Both the position numbers and the translations under genes were made by a program. Below, piece by piece: positions 19,813 through 30,917 of a stretch of DNA of 64,000 bases. Location of the stretch: positions 236,265-300,264 of the forward strand of contig CAUYUJ010019948.1 of NCBI GenBank assembly GCA_963575745.1, given 5' to 3'. Position 1 is the stretch's first letter; each line of letters opens with the position of its first letter. This stretch comes from Prorocentrum cordatum. Lineage: Eukaryota > Sar > Dinophyceae > Prorocentrales > Prorocentraceae. A model generated the notes under the pieces. The model was not told the DNA's origin, did not search any database, and was given only the letters and a program-made list of their open reading frames with translations.

Positions 19813-21030
19813 TATTGGAAGCGCGCTGGCGTGCGAGCACCACAGAACAGAAGTGGCGCGCGCGGTCGAACGCCGAGGGTAGCTCGCGCGCAACTACATG
19901 TGCAAGCGCAGGCAGGCGCGAGCTAACGCGACCCTTCTCCTCGCCCATCGGTCCGAGATGGCCTATCGCGACTCGATGCCACCGTCGAGAATTCGACAAG
20001 AGCCACGGGTTATCCAGTCTGGCTTGCGCCGAGGCCGCCCGATCACGTGCGTCGGTTGCCGGGCCGGGGATAGCGAGGGGCACTCGCGCGGGGGCGGTGG
20101 GGGGGCAAGAAGAATATTGCCGTCCGAGGAGGAACGGAATCGGAAACTGGCGGGCTATTCACCACATGCCGAACATTCATTTTCTTGTCCGAGATGCGGC
20201 GGTGCCTTGACGCCGCTGGCCCAGCTGGCCAGCTGCCGACGCCGCGAGCGGCCCTGCGCTCGACGCTCCAAGGGCCCAGCGTAGCTGCGCGCGCGGCCGA
20301 GCAATCGGCTGCAGCGCGCAAAGTCGCCAGGGATGCGCGCCCCCCGAGCACCGGCTCTGAAAAAATTGCGCGCCCGGGCCCCCGCTGCCCCAGCGGGCCC
20401 TCTCCCGTGGGAGGGATCTCCCCTCGAGGGTTGCGCGTCGCCTGCTGCTCGAGAACTCAGCAGCGCGTCAGCCGACAAGCTGGCGCGCATACACTCGCTG
20501 AAATGAATGAGGAGTGTCTAGGCCCAGAGCCAACGCCCATCCCAACTTAATTTACCTCCTGGGCACGCCTCGCAACTAGCGGGGCCGTGCACTTGGCCAG
20601 TTCCGGTCACCCCGGATCTACGCATGAGTGGGCCACATCTGGACCATCTTATTTCACGCGGTATCTCACGCGAGTGTGCAACAACCATGTGAACTTGTTG
20701 TCGGGGCATTTCGCACGGTTGAAACCTGGTAAAATACAAGCAATTATGCATTTTCACACGGCATCTATACATGCCATGTGAAATCGGGTTGCGCACGGCA
20801 TTTCACATGGTAGCGCTTTCGGGCGCCACGCGTTTCGATCTATATTTTCGCATGGGGCAGATATGTTCTACGCGTCGTTATCGTTGGCTCGAGGCGCATG
20901 CCACTACGCCCAATGCTTGAAACAGCGCATGCCAGCTCGGGCGATCCCACGCTGCTGGCGTCTGAAATAAAATGCCCGACCAGCACTATAGTCGAGACGA
21001 GAGAGGTTCGAACGATCACACTCATGGCAC
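19813..21030. other. Intergenic, no gene recognised; short TTTCACA-type motif cluster
   Basis: GC-rich to 20500, then more balanced. Between about 20650 and 20815 a motif near GCATTTCACACGGTA occurs about six times in both orientations, for example around 20650, 20706, 20755, 20773 and 20803. No frame has convincing coding texture. Confidence 0.45.
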
Positions 21031-21036
21031 ACCCCT

Positions 21037-21543
21037 TCACACACGTGCAGATGCTGCCTTGGCCCCCTCCTGCAACCGCTTCTGCATGATATCGGAGCTG
21101 GCATTGAGCACCTTGATGTTGGCCTGGATGATGTGACGCTGCCCCTGCAAGCTGACGATCGCCGTCAGCGCGCGATGGTAGCCCCCCTCCCCGACAGCGG
21201 ACATGATCTTGGAGAACTCAACCATGGTGCACTTGCAAAGGAAGGGGCAATTCATCACCGCGTTGCTAAGCGCGTCCATCTTCTCGTTGGGGGCCAGCAG
21301 GTCGCCGCCGGCCCTGAACTTCGCCCACGGGCCGCCCGCCTCGGCGGACATGGAGATCTGGCGGCCCTGCTGCACGAGGAGGCTGAAGACGCCCAACGCC
21401 CTCTTATCATCTGACGTGAGCATCTTCTCCCTCTGCGCGGGGCCCTTCTTCTTGGCCCCCAGGTCCTCGGCCATCTCGGCTGCGTTCTCGGCCTTCTTCG
21501 CATGCTGCGCGGCCTCGGCTCGGAGCTTCTTCCGCGCGGGCAT
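21037..21543 (-). CDS. Unassigned exon-like ORF
   Basis: 168 codons from an ATG at 21543 to TGA at 21037. The first 45 residues are Lys/Ala/Glu-rich and helical (KKAENAAEMAEDLGAKKK). The rest has balanced composition with QREKMLTSDDKRALGVFSLL, AEAGGPWAKFRAGG, NCPFLCKCTMVEFSKIMSAV and IVSLQGQRHIIQANIKVLNA. It resembles in style, but not in any motif I can name, the tails of abundant dinoflagellate proteins. Sequence upstream of 21543 is very GC-rich and probably non-coding. Confidence 0.5.
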   Translation of the reverse strand: MPARKKLRAEAAQHAKKAENAAEMAEDLGAKKKGPAQREKMLTSDDKRALGVFSLLVQQGRQISMSAEAGGPWAKFRAGGDLLAPNEKMDALSNAVMNCPFLCKCTMVEFSKIMSAVGEGGYHRALTAIVSLQGQRHIIQANIKVLNASSDIMQKRLQEGAKAASARV

Positions 21544-21623
21544 CTCCCCTGGGCCGGGCTGCTGCGCGGGGGGGGGGGAGGGGATCGATCGGACATCTGG
21601 CGCAGAGAGCTGGAGGCCCAGGA

Positions 21624-21680
21624 CGACGCTCGAAGTCGCGCGCCAAGTCGCACGCGCGCGACTCGGCGCGCGAGCGTCAC
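21624..21680. repeat. Foldback palindrome, copy 1
   Basis: Imperfect inverted repeat: arms GACGCTCG...GCGCGCCAAGTCGC and GCGACTCGGCGCGC...GAGCGTC around a short CG-rich centre. Same family as the copies at 25542 and 28950. Confidence 0.7.
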
Positions 21681-21829
21681 GCGCGCAAGTTGACGCGCGA
21701 GGTCGCTTCGCCAGCTGCCCGCGCCAGATGAGGATCACTGGTGGCTCGCCTGAACATGGGGGGCTAGGGCCGGACGACAAGGGGCCGGGGATGCGCCGAC
21801 TGCTCGAAAGCACACATACATGCGTATAT

Positions 21830-21875
21830 ATCTGCATATATACATACATATACACACATATATATATATATAGAA
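21830..21875. repeat. (TA)n/(CA)n microsatellite
   Basis: Alternating TA with CATA steps. Gives Tyr-rich spurious peptide on the minus strand. Confidence 0.9.
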
Positions 21876-22281
21876 CTTGATAATCTAATATTTAAAGATA
21901 TGGATCATTCCACTCCAAAGCGGAGCAGCAGCGGCGGCGGTGCCGCGCTTGCGGACTCCAGCCGCGGCAACCGTCCAGTTGCGGGTCGTCCCCAGCTCCG
22001 CCGTCGCCAGCGCGGCCTTGTCCGCGCTCTCGATGTTGCCCTCCACTCCTGCGCTCAGTGTCCTCGCACCGGTCGCCTCCTTGCTGGGCGGTGCCAGACG
22101 GCCAGACACGCGCGCGTGTGTATGGATCGGAAGTTGGGGGGTGAGATCGCAGTGTAACGGAGTCCCCCCACCGGGAAATCGAGTTTCGAGTTCGCGCTCG
22201 CGCCGCGCGCGCGGGCGAGGCGAAGCTGCGCGGGCGGGCGAGAGGAATTCACTCTGCTGTCGCTAGGGGTCCGCCAACGCA

Positions 22282-22612
22282 AATGTCCCCCCCCCCCCCC
22301 CCCCCCATGGACTTGTCAAGCGGGGGCCCGCGTTGTCCCGTCGGTGGCTCGCCGTTGCCCCGTCGGTGCCCCGTCGGTGTCCCGTCGGTGTCCTGTCGCG
22401 AGATCGATCGTGAGATCGACCGCGAGACCGATCGTGAGATCGATAGTGAGATCGATAGTGAGATCGATATTGAGATCGATGGTGAGACCGAATGTGAGAT
22501 CGGTCGTGAGATCGATTGTGATATCGGTAATGAGATCGATAGTGAGATCGATACTGCGGTCGATAGTGAGATCGATTATGAGACCGAATGTGGGATCGAT
22601 GGTGACATAATG
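22282..22612. repeat. Composite satellite: CCCCGTCGGTG units followed by 12-bp GAGATCGATAGT array
   Basis: A poly-C tract (about 22285-22306) is followed by 11-13 bp units of CCCCGTCGGTGT type (22335-22392), then about 18 copies of a 12-bp unit near GAGATCGATAGT (22393-22612), many holding the palindrome ATCGAT. The same composite in inverse orientation is at 55580-56690. Confidence 0.85.
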
Positions 22613-22744
22613 TGAGACCGAGTGCGCGACCGATAGCGAAACGCAAACCGAACGACACAAGTCGCCCAAGCGAAGGAACAAACAAAATCCGCCACGCCAT
22701 CCACACCATCATCGCCCATCAGCACCACGTCCAACACAGTCGTC

Positions 22745-22943
22745 GCCATGCCCCCCCCCCCCCCTCCGCCCCCCCCCCCCCCCCCCCCCCCACCCCCCCA
22801 CCCCCCCACCCCACCCCCCGCGCACGCAACCTCCTTATCACCCGCAGGGTGGTCGTATAGGTAATTATATGCGCGTGCGCGTGGGCGTGGGCGAGGGCGT
22901 GCGTGCGTGCGCGTGTGTGTGTGCATGTGTGTATGTGGTGTGT

Positions 22944-22983
<40 letters not shown>

Positions 22984-23225
22984 GCGTGTGCGTGTGCGTG
23001 TGCGTGTGCGTGTGCGTGTGCGTGTGCGTGTGCGTGTGCGTGCGTGCGTGCGTGTGTGTATGTGTGCGTGCGTGCGTGTGTGCGTGCGTGCGTGCGTGTG
23101 TTCGTGCGTGCGTGCATGCGCGCGTGCGCGCGTTTGTGTGTATGTGTGTGTGTGTTTGTGTATGTGTGTTTGTGTGTGGTTGTGCGTGTGTGGTTGCGCG
23201 CGCGTGTGGGTGGGTGAGCGTGCGC
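22745..23225. repeat. Poly-C tract and (GT)n/(GTGC)n microsatellite
   Basis: 22750-22830 is almost pure C. 22865-23225 is GT with a central GTGC-rich block (22978-23042). Cys-Val and His-Thr frames over it are artefacts. Confidence 0.95.
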
Positions 23226-23900
23226 GTGCGTGCATCACCGTGTCGCCTGAATTTGCATCGCCCGTTGCTCCGTGGTCGCGTTGCGCCCGTCGTCGGCGGC
23301 GCTGCCCCACTCGGCGCGCGCGCCCCAGGCCTCCGCGAAGTACTTCGAGAAGCCCTCGGTTGGAGGCTAGATGATCGGAGAAAACAATCGGGGGGGTGAT
23401 CGGGCGGATCGGGACACGCGAGGACGAGGGCGCGGACGACGACTGGAGGCGACGCACATGGACGAGGCGGCGGCGACGCGATGGGGTTGTCGAGGGCGAG
23501 ATATACGGGGGGTGACGCGGTTGACGAGGCGAGCCGAAGGATCGCATCAAGCCCCGCCTCCCCCTCGCCCCGAACTCCGAACCCCGATCCCCTGACGCGC
23601 CCTCCGCAAATCCGCGCTCGCCGCCCCCCCCCCCCCCCCCCCCCCCCCGATCCCGCGCGACCGATTGGCGAGCCGACGGGGAGATGTAGGGGCGCCGCGA
23701 TCTCGACGCGCAGCGCCCGCAACGCCTCCGTCGTGGGATCGAGCGCGATCCGCGGGGGGCCGGGCTGCATGCGCTCGGCGAAGAGCCGCGCGGCCTTCGG
23801 CTGCCCCGCCGCCCCCTCCCGCGCGCTCAACCCGCGCCCCCGCCCGCGGGTTTCGGGCAACAAATGGCACCAGGGGGCGCCTCATCCTCGCCCCTCCTCC
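23226..23900. other. GC-rich sequence, no gene recognised
   Basis: Contains another C-run (23620-23648). Minus frames here are stop-poor because of base bias and show no motif. Confidence 0.35.
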
Positions 23901-24000
23901 NNNNNNNNNNNNNNNNNNNNNNNNNNNNNNNNNNNNNNNNNNNNNNNNNNNNNNNNNNNNNNNNNNNNNNNNNNNNNNNNNNNNNNNNNNNNNNNNNNNN
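23901..24000. other. Assembly gap (100 N)
   Basis: Exactly 100 N, the usual placeholder for a gap of unknown size. It truncates the coding segment at 24001-24526. Confidence 0.99.
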
Positions 24001-24526
24001 GCGCCCTGAGCGATCGCGCGCTGCTTCTTCGCCCGCTCCACCCTGAATCCCCCCTTGCGCTTGGACTTCCGCTCGCCCGCGATGTTGTCGTAGTCCTTCT
24101 TGAGCTGCGGCTCCGCGGACAGCGCTCGCGCCCGGTGCCCTGCCACGGCGCCCTGTCTCGACGTCGTCGGCACGACGAAGTTCGCGTCCTTCGCCGCCTG
24201 CCAGGACTTGGCCTCCTCCGAGACGGCGCCCTTGCCCTTGCCCGCGGAGAAGTCGGCCTTCTTCTCGTCGCAGCGCGCCTCGCCGTGGCCCCTCTGCCCC
24301 CCCGTCAGCGGCAGCCCCCACTTGCGCGGCGCAGTCGGGCGCCCGCCCTCGGAGATCTGGCTGCTGAGCGCCTCCATCGACTCGTCGGTATTGCTGCGCC
24401 CCTTGGCCGTCATCAGCGCGAAGAACGCGGGGTCTTCGTGGATCGCTGGAACAGGGAGTCGACGGCCACCTCGTCAACCTTGCCGCCCTTGATGAGGTCC
24501 TGAAGAGAAGTATTCAATCGACTCAT
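24001..24526 (-). CDS. Unassigned ORF truncated by the gap
   Basis: From an ATG at 24526: MSRLNTSLQDLIKGGKVDEV, AVDSLFQRSTK, then after a frame change near 24435 FFALMTAKGRSNTDESMEAL, WGLPLTGGQRGHGEARCDEK, SWQAAKDANFVVPTTSRQ, LSAEPQLKKDYDNIAGERKS and GGFRVERAKKQRAIAQG, where the N gap begins. Balanced composition and consistent texture indicate real coding. No family named. Confidence 0.5.
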
Positions 24527-24619
24527 CCCTCCGTAGCCTTCCGTTCAGCTGCCGCATCTCCTCCTCTTGTCCTGATCCTCGAGCGCTCGCAATGCCCTCG
24601 TGTCGCTGCCTGATAACAT

Positions 24620-24905
24620 ACTTCCTCTTCCCCCTCGCCCTCGTCCTCCGTCTCCTCCTCGCCCACCCCCTTCTCGCCCCCTCTTGCCCCTCCCCGCCCC
24701 CCCTCCTCCTCCTCTTCCCCCTGCTGCTCCTCCTCCCCCCTCCTCCCCCTCCTCCTCCTCCTCCTCCTCCTCCTCCTCCTCGCCATCATCATCATCATCA
24801 TCATCGACCTCTTCCTGCTCGCCCCCCCCCCCCCCCCCCCCCTCGCCCTCCCCCCCCTTCCCCTCCCCGCCCTCCTCCTTCACTTCTCTCGCGCGTTCTA
24901 CCCGT
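24620..24905. repeat. CTC/CCT-rich and (ATC)n tract
   Basis: Pyrimidine-rich CTC repeats with (CAT)n at 24785-24807 and poly-C at 24823-24842. Pro/Ser and Glu/Gly frames over it are artefacts. Confidence 0.9.
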
Positions 24906-25303
24906 GCCTCTCGCCCCCTGCCCGCCCGCCGCCTTCTCTCCCGCCGCGGCGGGGGTTCGGACATGCATCCGCTTTGTGGAGGTCGAAGCGGCTCTACTGC
25001 GGGGCAGGGAATGCACGGGCGCATCGCACGCGCGCGGGATGCAGGGCAGCGGATGCAAGGATGCAAGACCATGAGCAGCTGCGATTGATGATTAACGATT
25101 ACAGGGGCATTGCGAGAAGGGGAGCATATAAGAGGACGAGGGCCAGGCGAGGTACTTCACATGCAAGTGTTGGAGGGAGATAGGGCGTTGGGGGGGTAGA
25201 GAGGGAGGATAAGGATGATGATGCTGCTGATGATGATGGTGGTGATGGCGACGACGAAGATGAGGATGCTGACGGTAATTTGAATGATATTTTTTATATA
25301 AAA

Positions 25304-25465
25304 AAAACGACCCTACCCTGGGTTACAGGAGCGTGGTCTGTAAACCCCCTGGGAACACCCAAAGCCTAGAGGGCGCCAGGACGCCGCACATCACCCAGGG
25401 CTTACCCTGTCAGCCCACAGGAGTTTCAGCGCACAGCGCCTCGCAAGCCAGGGTAGGGGCGTTTT
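25304..25465. mobile_element. MITE-like element with 18-bp terminal inverted repeats
   Basis: Left end AAAACGACCCTACCCTGG (25304-25321) and right end CCAGGGTAGGGGCGTTTT (25448-25465) are inverted repeats with one mismatch. The 126-bp interior has no coding capacity. No clear target-site duplication is visible; the left flank is AT-rich. Only copy seen in this window. Confidence 0.5.
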
Positions 25466-25541
25466 CTAAGCCCTTGAATAATGGTAATGATGGTGATTTT
25501 GATGAAGATGATGATGGCGACGATGATGGCGCCGCTGGACC

Positions 25542-25598
25542 GCGCTCGAAATCGCACGCTAAATCACACGCGCGTGATTTGGCGCGTGAATTCGAGCG
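25542..25598. repeat. Foldback palindrome, copy 2
   Basis: Arms GCGCTCGAAATCGCACGCTA (25542-25561) and its imperfect reverse complement ending TTCGAGCGC (25598), meeting at ACACGCGCGT. Contains GATTTGGCGCG. Confidence 0.8.
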
Positions 25599-26620
25599 CC
25601 GCTTGATCGCCGATGCATGCCGACAGCGCGCGCTAGAACGCATCGCCTGGAACCGCAGGCAGCGCGAAGCTCGCGCCGGGCTGCCGGGCCGAGGCGGGCG
25701 GCTTGCTCGGGGCAGGGGGCGATGGGGCCGCCGCGGCCGCCGCCGGCGCCTGCTGCTCGGTCGATGGCATCTCGGCGCCGGCTGCAATCGCCGCCGCGGG
25801 CTTCGTGGATGGCCAGCTCCTCCGCCTCTTCCGGCTCCTCGGTCGCGGCCGTCTCCGCCGCGTCGGCCTCCGCTGGCTTCGGCGTCATCGATGGCCGTTT
25901 CATCGCGACGTGACCGTCCTGCTCGCCATCTGTCCCCCCGCCCTGCTCGCGCCCCCCCCCTCGCTCTCCTCCGTCTCGCCGCCCTTGCCGATCGCCTCGG
26001 AGCCCTCTTCGCGCGACTCGTCGTCGTCGACCTTCTTCTTGATCTTGGCCCTGCGCTCAGCCCTGCCCTTCGGCTTCGCCTTGCCCTTGGCCGCGGCCTT
26101 CGCCTTCGCCGCGGCAGAGGCCGAGGGGGCGCGCGCCGTCCGCCGCTCCAGCTTCTGCTTCTGGACAGCCACCTGGCCCAGATTCTTCTCGCAGGGCGCG
26201 GCGGCCCACTTCGCGACGGCGGCCTCGGCCTCGTCCATCTTCTCGATGGGGGGGGCCCATCGGCTGCGTGAATTGGCCGCTGCCCTCCGCCACTTGGATC
26301 GAGACCTCCCCCTTCTTCTCGTTTTCGCTCACGGCGCACCTCGCCGAGTCGCCGTCTGGGCCCGTCATCCCGGCGAAGGCCAAGTCGACTTTCGCGTCGC
26401 CGCCCTCCGCCGTCGCGCCCGCGGGGGCGTCGGGGACCCCGTCCGGCCACGCCGCGCGCAGCCGCGGCGCCTCGCCGCCGGGCGCGCGGGGCCGCGCGAA
26501 CTCGGGCAGGCCGTCGGCGCCGTGGGAGAGAACGCGCGGGGCCGCCGCGCTGCCTCAGGGCGCATCTCAAACAGAGAGCGGCCCCTGTCATGGAGGAGCT
26601 GGAGGAACATGAGCAGACAA
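25599..26620 (-). pseudogene. Unassigned Lys/Ala-rich coding segment, frameshifted
   Basis: Read from 26620 downward: SLFEMRPEAARRPRAFSHGA, EFARPRAPGG, GDAKVDLAFAGMTGPDGDSA, CAVSENEKKGEVSIQVAEGS, then after a frame change in the G-run at 26250 KMDEAEAAVAKWAAAPCEKN, LGQVAVQKQKLERR, a run of KAKAAAKGKAKPKGRAERR, and acidic DDDESREEGSEAIGKGGE. After 25912 it continues as MKRPSMTPKPAEADAAE. The MKRP/AAK style recurs at 63190-63250 and is common in dinoflagellate nuclear proteins. At least three frame changes. No function assigned. Confidence 0.4.
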
Positions 26621-26759
26621 ATAAAAGGGGGGCTGGGGGGGCGAGGAAGGACGGGGGGGGGGGCGGGGGGGGGGAGGCGAAGGAGGCGGAGGCAGAAGGA
26701 AGATAACATCGGTAGGTAGGGTTTGTTAAAGCAACGTCCTCCTCCTCCCCCTCCTCCCC

Positions 26760-27200
26760 CGACTCCTCCTCCTGATCCTCCTGCGCGTTCGCATCCACTC
26801 TCTTCTGGCCGCGCGCCCCTGGCGCACCTCGCCTTCTCTGCGTCGCCATATAACGTTATCCTCGTCCTCTCCCTCCTCGTCGCCATCATCAAACTCTTTC
26901 CCCTTCTGCGTGCCAGCAACGCCTTCGTTGCGTCATTCCAGCCGGGCTTCCACCCGGCGCCCTTGATTTTCTTCGCGGCGATCGGCGCCGAGCCCGCGCC
27001 CGCTGCCGCCGCGGCCGCTGGGCTCCTCCGCTTCGCCGCGCAGGCTGTCGCTCCAGCAGGGCGCCTGCGCGCAGTTGCCCGAGCCGTGGGCGGCGGGTCG
27101 TCGCCATCATCAGCGCGTTCTTCCTCTGGCGCATCATCGCCGCCATCGACGTTCTGCGCCCCGCCCTGGACGGCGAGGCCTACAACCGCGACGGGGACAT
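26760..27200 (-). CDS. Unassigned basic exon-like segment
   Basis: One minus frame: NVDGGDDAPEEERADDGDDP, ARATARRRPAGATACAAKRR, APIAAKKIKGAGWKPGWNDA, TKALLARRRGKSL and TRITLYGDAEKARC. It ends against a GGA-rich tract (26640-26760) that may be intronic. The balance of acidic N-terminal and basic later part is more than base bias would give, but support is limited. Confidence 0.3.
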
Positions 27201-27224
27201 CGACGCGGAGTGGGCGGGGGGAGG

Positions 27225-28942
27225 AGGAGGCTTGGAAATAGAAAGGGGACGGGGCGACGAGAACGACGACGCCCCAATGACGCCCCCCCACGGAGAGTCG
27301 CCGCCGACAAGGAATGCAGCGGCCCATTTCCGTGTCCTGAGGGCCCGAGAAGCATCGCCGACGTTCGACGCGCGGGCAGGGGAGGTTGGAACGACGAAGA
27401 TCATCGTGCACAGCTGCGCTAGCACACGATGGCTGTCGCCGCGCCCGACCGCCCCACCGCTAAATGTGGCATTGTTTCGTTCCGCGGGTCTTTATCATCC
27501 CTTGGTTCACGCGGCGGATCACGCGTCTCATGACTTTGGCTGCATCGGTTGCCCGCATGGGCGCGTCCTGGGCCAAGCGCCAGCGCTGCCCATTGCGCGT
27601 GGCGACCGCAATCGCCGCCTCCTGCGACGACGCTCGCCCCCCCCCCCCCCCCCCCCTCCAACGCCTCGCCCCGCCCCGCCCCGCCCCCGCCCCCCGCGCC
27701 CGCCCCGCCCCCGCCCCCCACCCCACCCCCCACCCGCCCACCCGCGCCCCGCCCCGCCCCCCGTTCCCCACCCCGCGCGCGCCCGCGCGCGCGCCCGCGT
27801 GGAAACCTGGGGGATTTCAGATTGACGCACTTTCAACCCCTTAAGAATTTGCCCCATCCTCGCGGCTCCGTGGCGACGGGCTTCGCGAGACTCTCGCCTC
27901 TAGAAATGAAGGTGGCCCCGGTTGCTTTGATGGGCGCCATGTTTTCTTTGAGCAGGTCGAGGTCCATCTTTGCTTTGTGGGCCCACTCGGTCGGCCATCT
28001 CAGGGTGGCGGCCCGGGGGGAATCAGGCGATGACCGAGTGGGCGCGCGTGCGAGCGCGCGTCTCGGAGAGGGGGCGGGCTCTGCGGACTCTGCGCGGATG
28101 CTCGGCGGGGGGAGGGAGAAGCGACAAAAGGGCGCAGATGCAGCCGCAATTCGCCCTGAACCTCTTGTACGTGGAAACTCCAGCAAGCAGCCCGAGCGGC
28201 GACCGTCTCACCCGCGGCCATTGGCCGCGCGCCTTGCCGCGCGACCGACCGAGCCACCAGTTGCTCGAGCCGTTCCCGTCGGAGGGCGTGGCTGCCGATG
28301 ATGACGGCGATGGGGAATACTCGATTGCTACGAAGGGGAATCTGAGGACGATGGAAGGGTGGAGGATGTGGGGCGGGGATAACGAGCATCACAAGCATGG
28401 CGATATGACATGGCGTTGAGGATGAGGGCGTCGGGGCGACGGCAGAGAGGTTGAAGTCGAGGGGGGGGGGGGGTAGGGCGAAGATAGGGATGCCGTGGTA
28501 AGGGAAATGCTGATAGGACGTGGATTGAAGGTGGGGGTGAACAAAACGCACGCAGCATTGACGACATTGGCACGCCACCCCCGCAAAGTGGATATACGCG
28601 CCCAACCCAAAGATAAAAGTGCGGTCCTCAACCCGCTCGAAGATGCGAGACGCCGCGTCGGCGGTCTCCGAGCGACCCTTCTTCGGCGGCGTCTCCAGGT
28701 GGCCGCCTGACGGCCGCGCAACTCCCCCTCCCGTCCGGTTCGTCTTTCCCGTCCACCCCTCGTCATGTAAATATCATCGCACCTTTGCACTCCTCTCCCC
28801 CACGTTCCCTCTCCCCCCAACTTGCGCCCCCAACTATCCTCCCGCCCCTGCTCCTGCAGACCTCTCGGCTCCCACCTTCGCCCGTGGCCCTGTCTACGGG
28901 GCGGTCGGATGTTCATGGGCTGTGCTCGGATTGCAACGCGGT
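27225..28942. other. Low-complexity intergenic region
   Basis: C-rich block at 27630-27800 (CCCCGCCCCGCCC type), a G-run at 28459-28472, otherwise mixed. A minus stretch at about 28180-27835 reads like coding (KAKMDLDLLKENMAPIKATG, ATFISRGESLAKPVA), but I cannot delimit it. Confidence 0.35.
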
Positions 28943-28985
28943 GAAATCACGCGCCAAATCACCCGCGCGCGATTTGGCGCGCGAG
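28943..28985. repeat. Foldback palindrome, copy 3
   Basis: Perfect 11-bp arms CGCGCCAAATC (28950-28960) and GATTTGGCGCG (28971-28981) with a 10-bp loop. Same family as 21624 and 25542. Confidence 0.8.
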
Positions 28986-29282
28986 CGCGTTGGCGGTGAA
29001 CTCTGCGGACGTCACTGCACCCTGCCCCCCCGAGCATTCCCATTGCACTCGACTCTATCTTACGCAGCTCGCCCCTCCTTCGTTCCCCGCGTTCCCCCAT
29101 CCCCTCCCGCCTTCCCTCCTCTTTGCCCCTTGCCCCCTTGGCCCCCTTTTCATCAACCTGCCCTCCGATCCTCGCTCCTTCGACCCCTGTCTTCATCATC
29201 GCCGAGCTCATCATCGCCATCGCCATCGTCGCGCGCAATGCCATGGTCGTCGTCGCGACGATTACCACCCGGCCCCCCGGCA

Positions 29283-30376
29283 AACAAAATAACGCCCTGC
29301 CCGCCTGCTACAGCTCGCGGAGCAGCAGATCCCGCCGCCTCGTCCGCGCCGCCGGGGCTCGCGAAGGAAATGGCGGCCACGTCGCCCGACCCTGCCGACT
29401 GCCCTGGCTGCCGCGCCTGGTCGACGGCCAGCTGGTCCTGCGAAGCCTTGAGCGCCTGCTGCAGGATGCGGTCCTCGGCCTCGCCCCTGACCGCCTGCCC
29501 CCTGGCCGCCTGCGACCTCGACTCCTCGTGCACCGTCGGCAGCGCTTCCTCATCGGACGAAGGGATCTCCTCGGGCGACGCGCCCGCGCACTGCTCGCGC
29601 TTGAGCCTCGGACGCGTCGAAGCAAGCAAGCCGAACGCAGCGTCGCGACGCGGTCTCCTGCCCGAACCCTGCCAACTGGTTCTCGCGCACGTCCATGCTT
29701 GACTGCGAGAGCTCGGAACTGCCCGCGGCCACCGCGGACGCCGTGCCGGGCGCGATAGCCGCCCCGATCACCCCCTGAAGGCTCTCGCCGCCCGCGACCT
29801 CCTCGGCGCTCTCGGCGCCGTCGCCCCGCCCGCCACCCGGCGCTGCTGGCGACGCCGCGGCGAGCGGGGGAGGCGGCAATGTCCCTGACTCATCGGCCGC
29901 CAAGGGCCTGCCGCGGACGTACTTCACGGGCGCGGGCGGATCGATCGGCACGGGCGAACCGACTGGCGAATCTGGAGGCGTCTGGTCATCGTCGTGCATG
30001 TTGCTCAACTTCGTGCCCTGCTCGACCTGCATGGCCTCGGCTGCTGGCTCGACCTGCGTGGCCTCGGCGGCGGCTCGACCTGCGCGGCCTCGGCGGCGGC
30101 GGGCTCGAGCTGCGCGGCCTCCGCCGCGGCGTCGCGCGCGCCGTCGGCTCTGCTGCGGGCAGCCCCCCATCCCTCGGGAGACGCGCCCCCGTCGTCGCTC
30201 TCTGCCGCGCTGCCCGCCGCGGTCGCCGAGCCCGCGCGCTCGGCCAGAGCCCTGATGTGCATGGCTTGGGCGGGCGACGGCGAGCGCCCCATCGGGCGCT
30301 GCCGGGCGCCGACGCTCTCGCCGATCGGCGCGGCGCAGCACTCTCGGTGGACCTGTGAGTACGTGATCCCCGACAT
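29283..30376 (-). pseudogene. Unassigned coding segment with a minisatellite-encoded peptide repeat
   Basis: From ATG at 30376: MSGITYSQVHRECCAAPIGE, SPSPAQAMHIRALAERAG, then an AAEAAQVEP-type peptide repeated about four times, encoded by a 26-30 bp minisatellite (30026-30135) whose irregular unit length causes a frame change. Then KLSNMHDDDQTPPDSPVGSP, VKYVRGRPLAADESG and SSMDVRENQLAGFGQETA, another frame change near 29640, and EEIPSSDEEALPTVHEESRS, ILQQALKASQDQLAVDQARQ. Acidic and probably disordered. No family recognised. Confidence 0.4.
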
Positions 30377-30917
30377 CTTGAGCAGGAAAATGCGGCGTCG
30401 GGCAGAGGCAGGAGCGACGCGCGCGCGGCCGCCCTCGCGCGACATCATACTTGGGCGGGCATCCAGCTCGGGGGCGGCCACGTAAACAGAAGACCGCTGC
30501 AGGGGGCCACGGACGCAGTTGCCTCGACCACCACGCGGCGCGCACGCTACAGGCGCGCGCGTGCTAAATGTATATGCGCAGATGCGCACAATAAGCACAT
30601 ATAGCTATCGATATGTGTGATTCCAAACGCATGTATACGGCCATGCGTAGTATGTGTTACAACATTTACGAGAATCAGTTACTATTGTGTTGAATTACGC
30701 GCACACGTGCGCATGAGTGTTATTGTCTGTATGACTGTTGCAGGTACATATGAGCGTGTAGCGTTTGTATGTGATGCGATGTGATGTGATGATGATTGAT
30801 GGGAGGTGGTTCTTGAGCCAATAGTAGCGGATCCACACGATGTGTAGTGGATCGATATCATGTGATGTTGCATGACAACATGCCATAATGGATCCATGTG
30901 AGTGTTTCATGTTGCTC
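30377..30917. other. AT-richer spacer, no gene recognised
   Basis: 30560-30915 is markedly richer in A and T than its surroundings and contains TGATG-type repetition at 30770-30800. No coding texture on either strand. Confidence 0.4.

Noticed and set aside
22865-23225. Long open frames of Cys-Val or His-Thr repeats (also 51136-51346)
   Set aside because: They are translations of GT/CA microsatellites, open in several frames on both strands.
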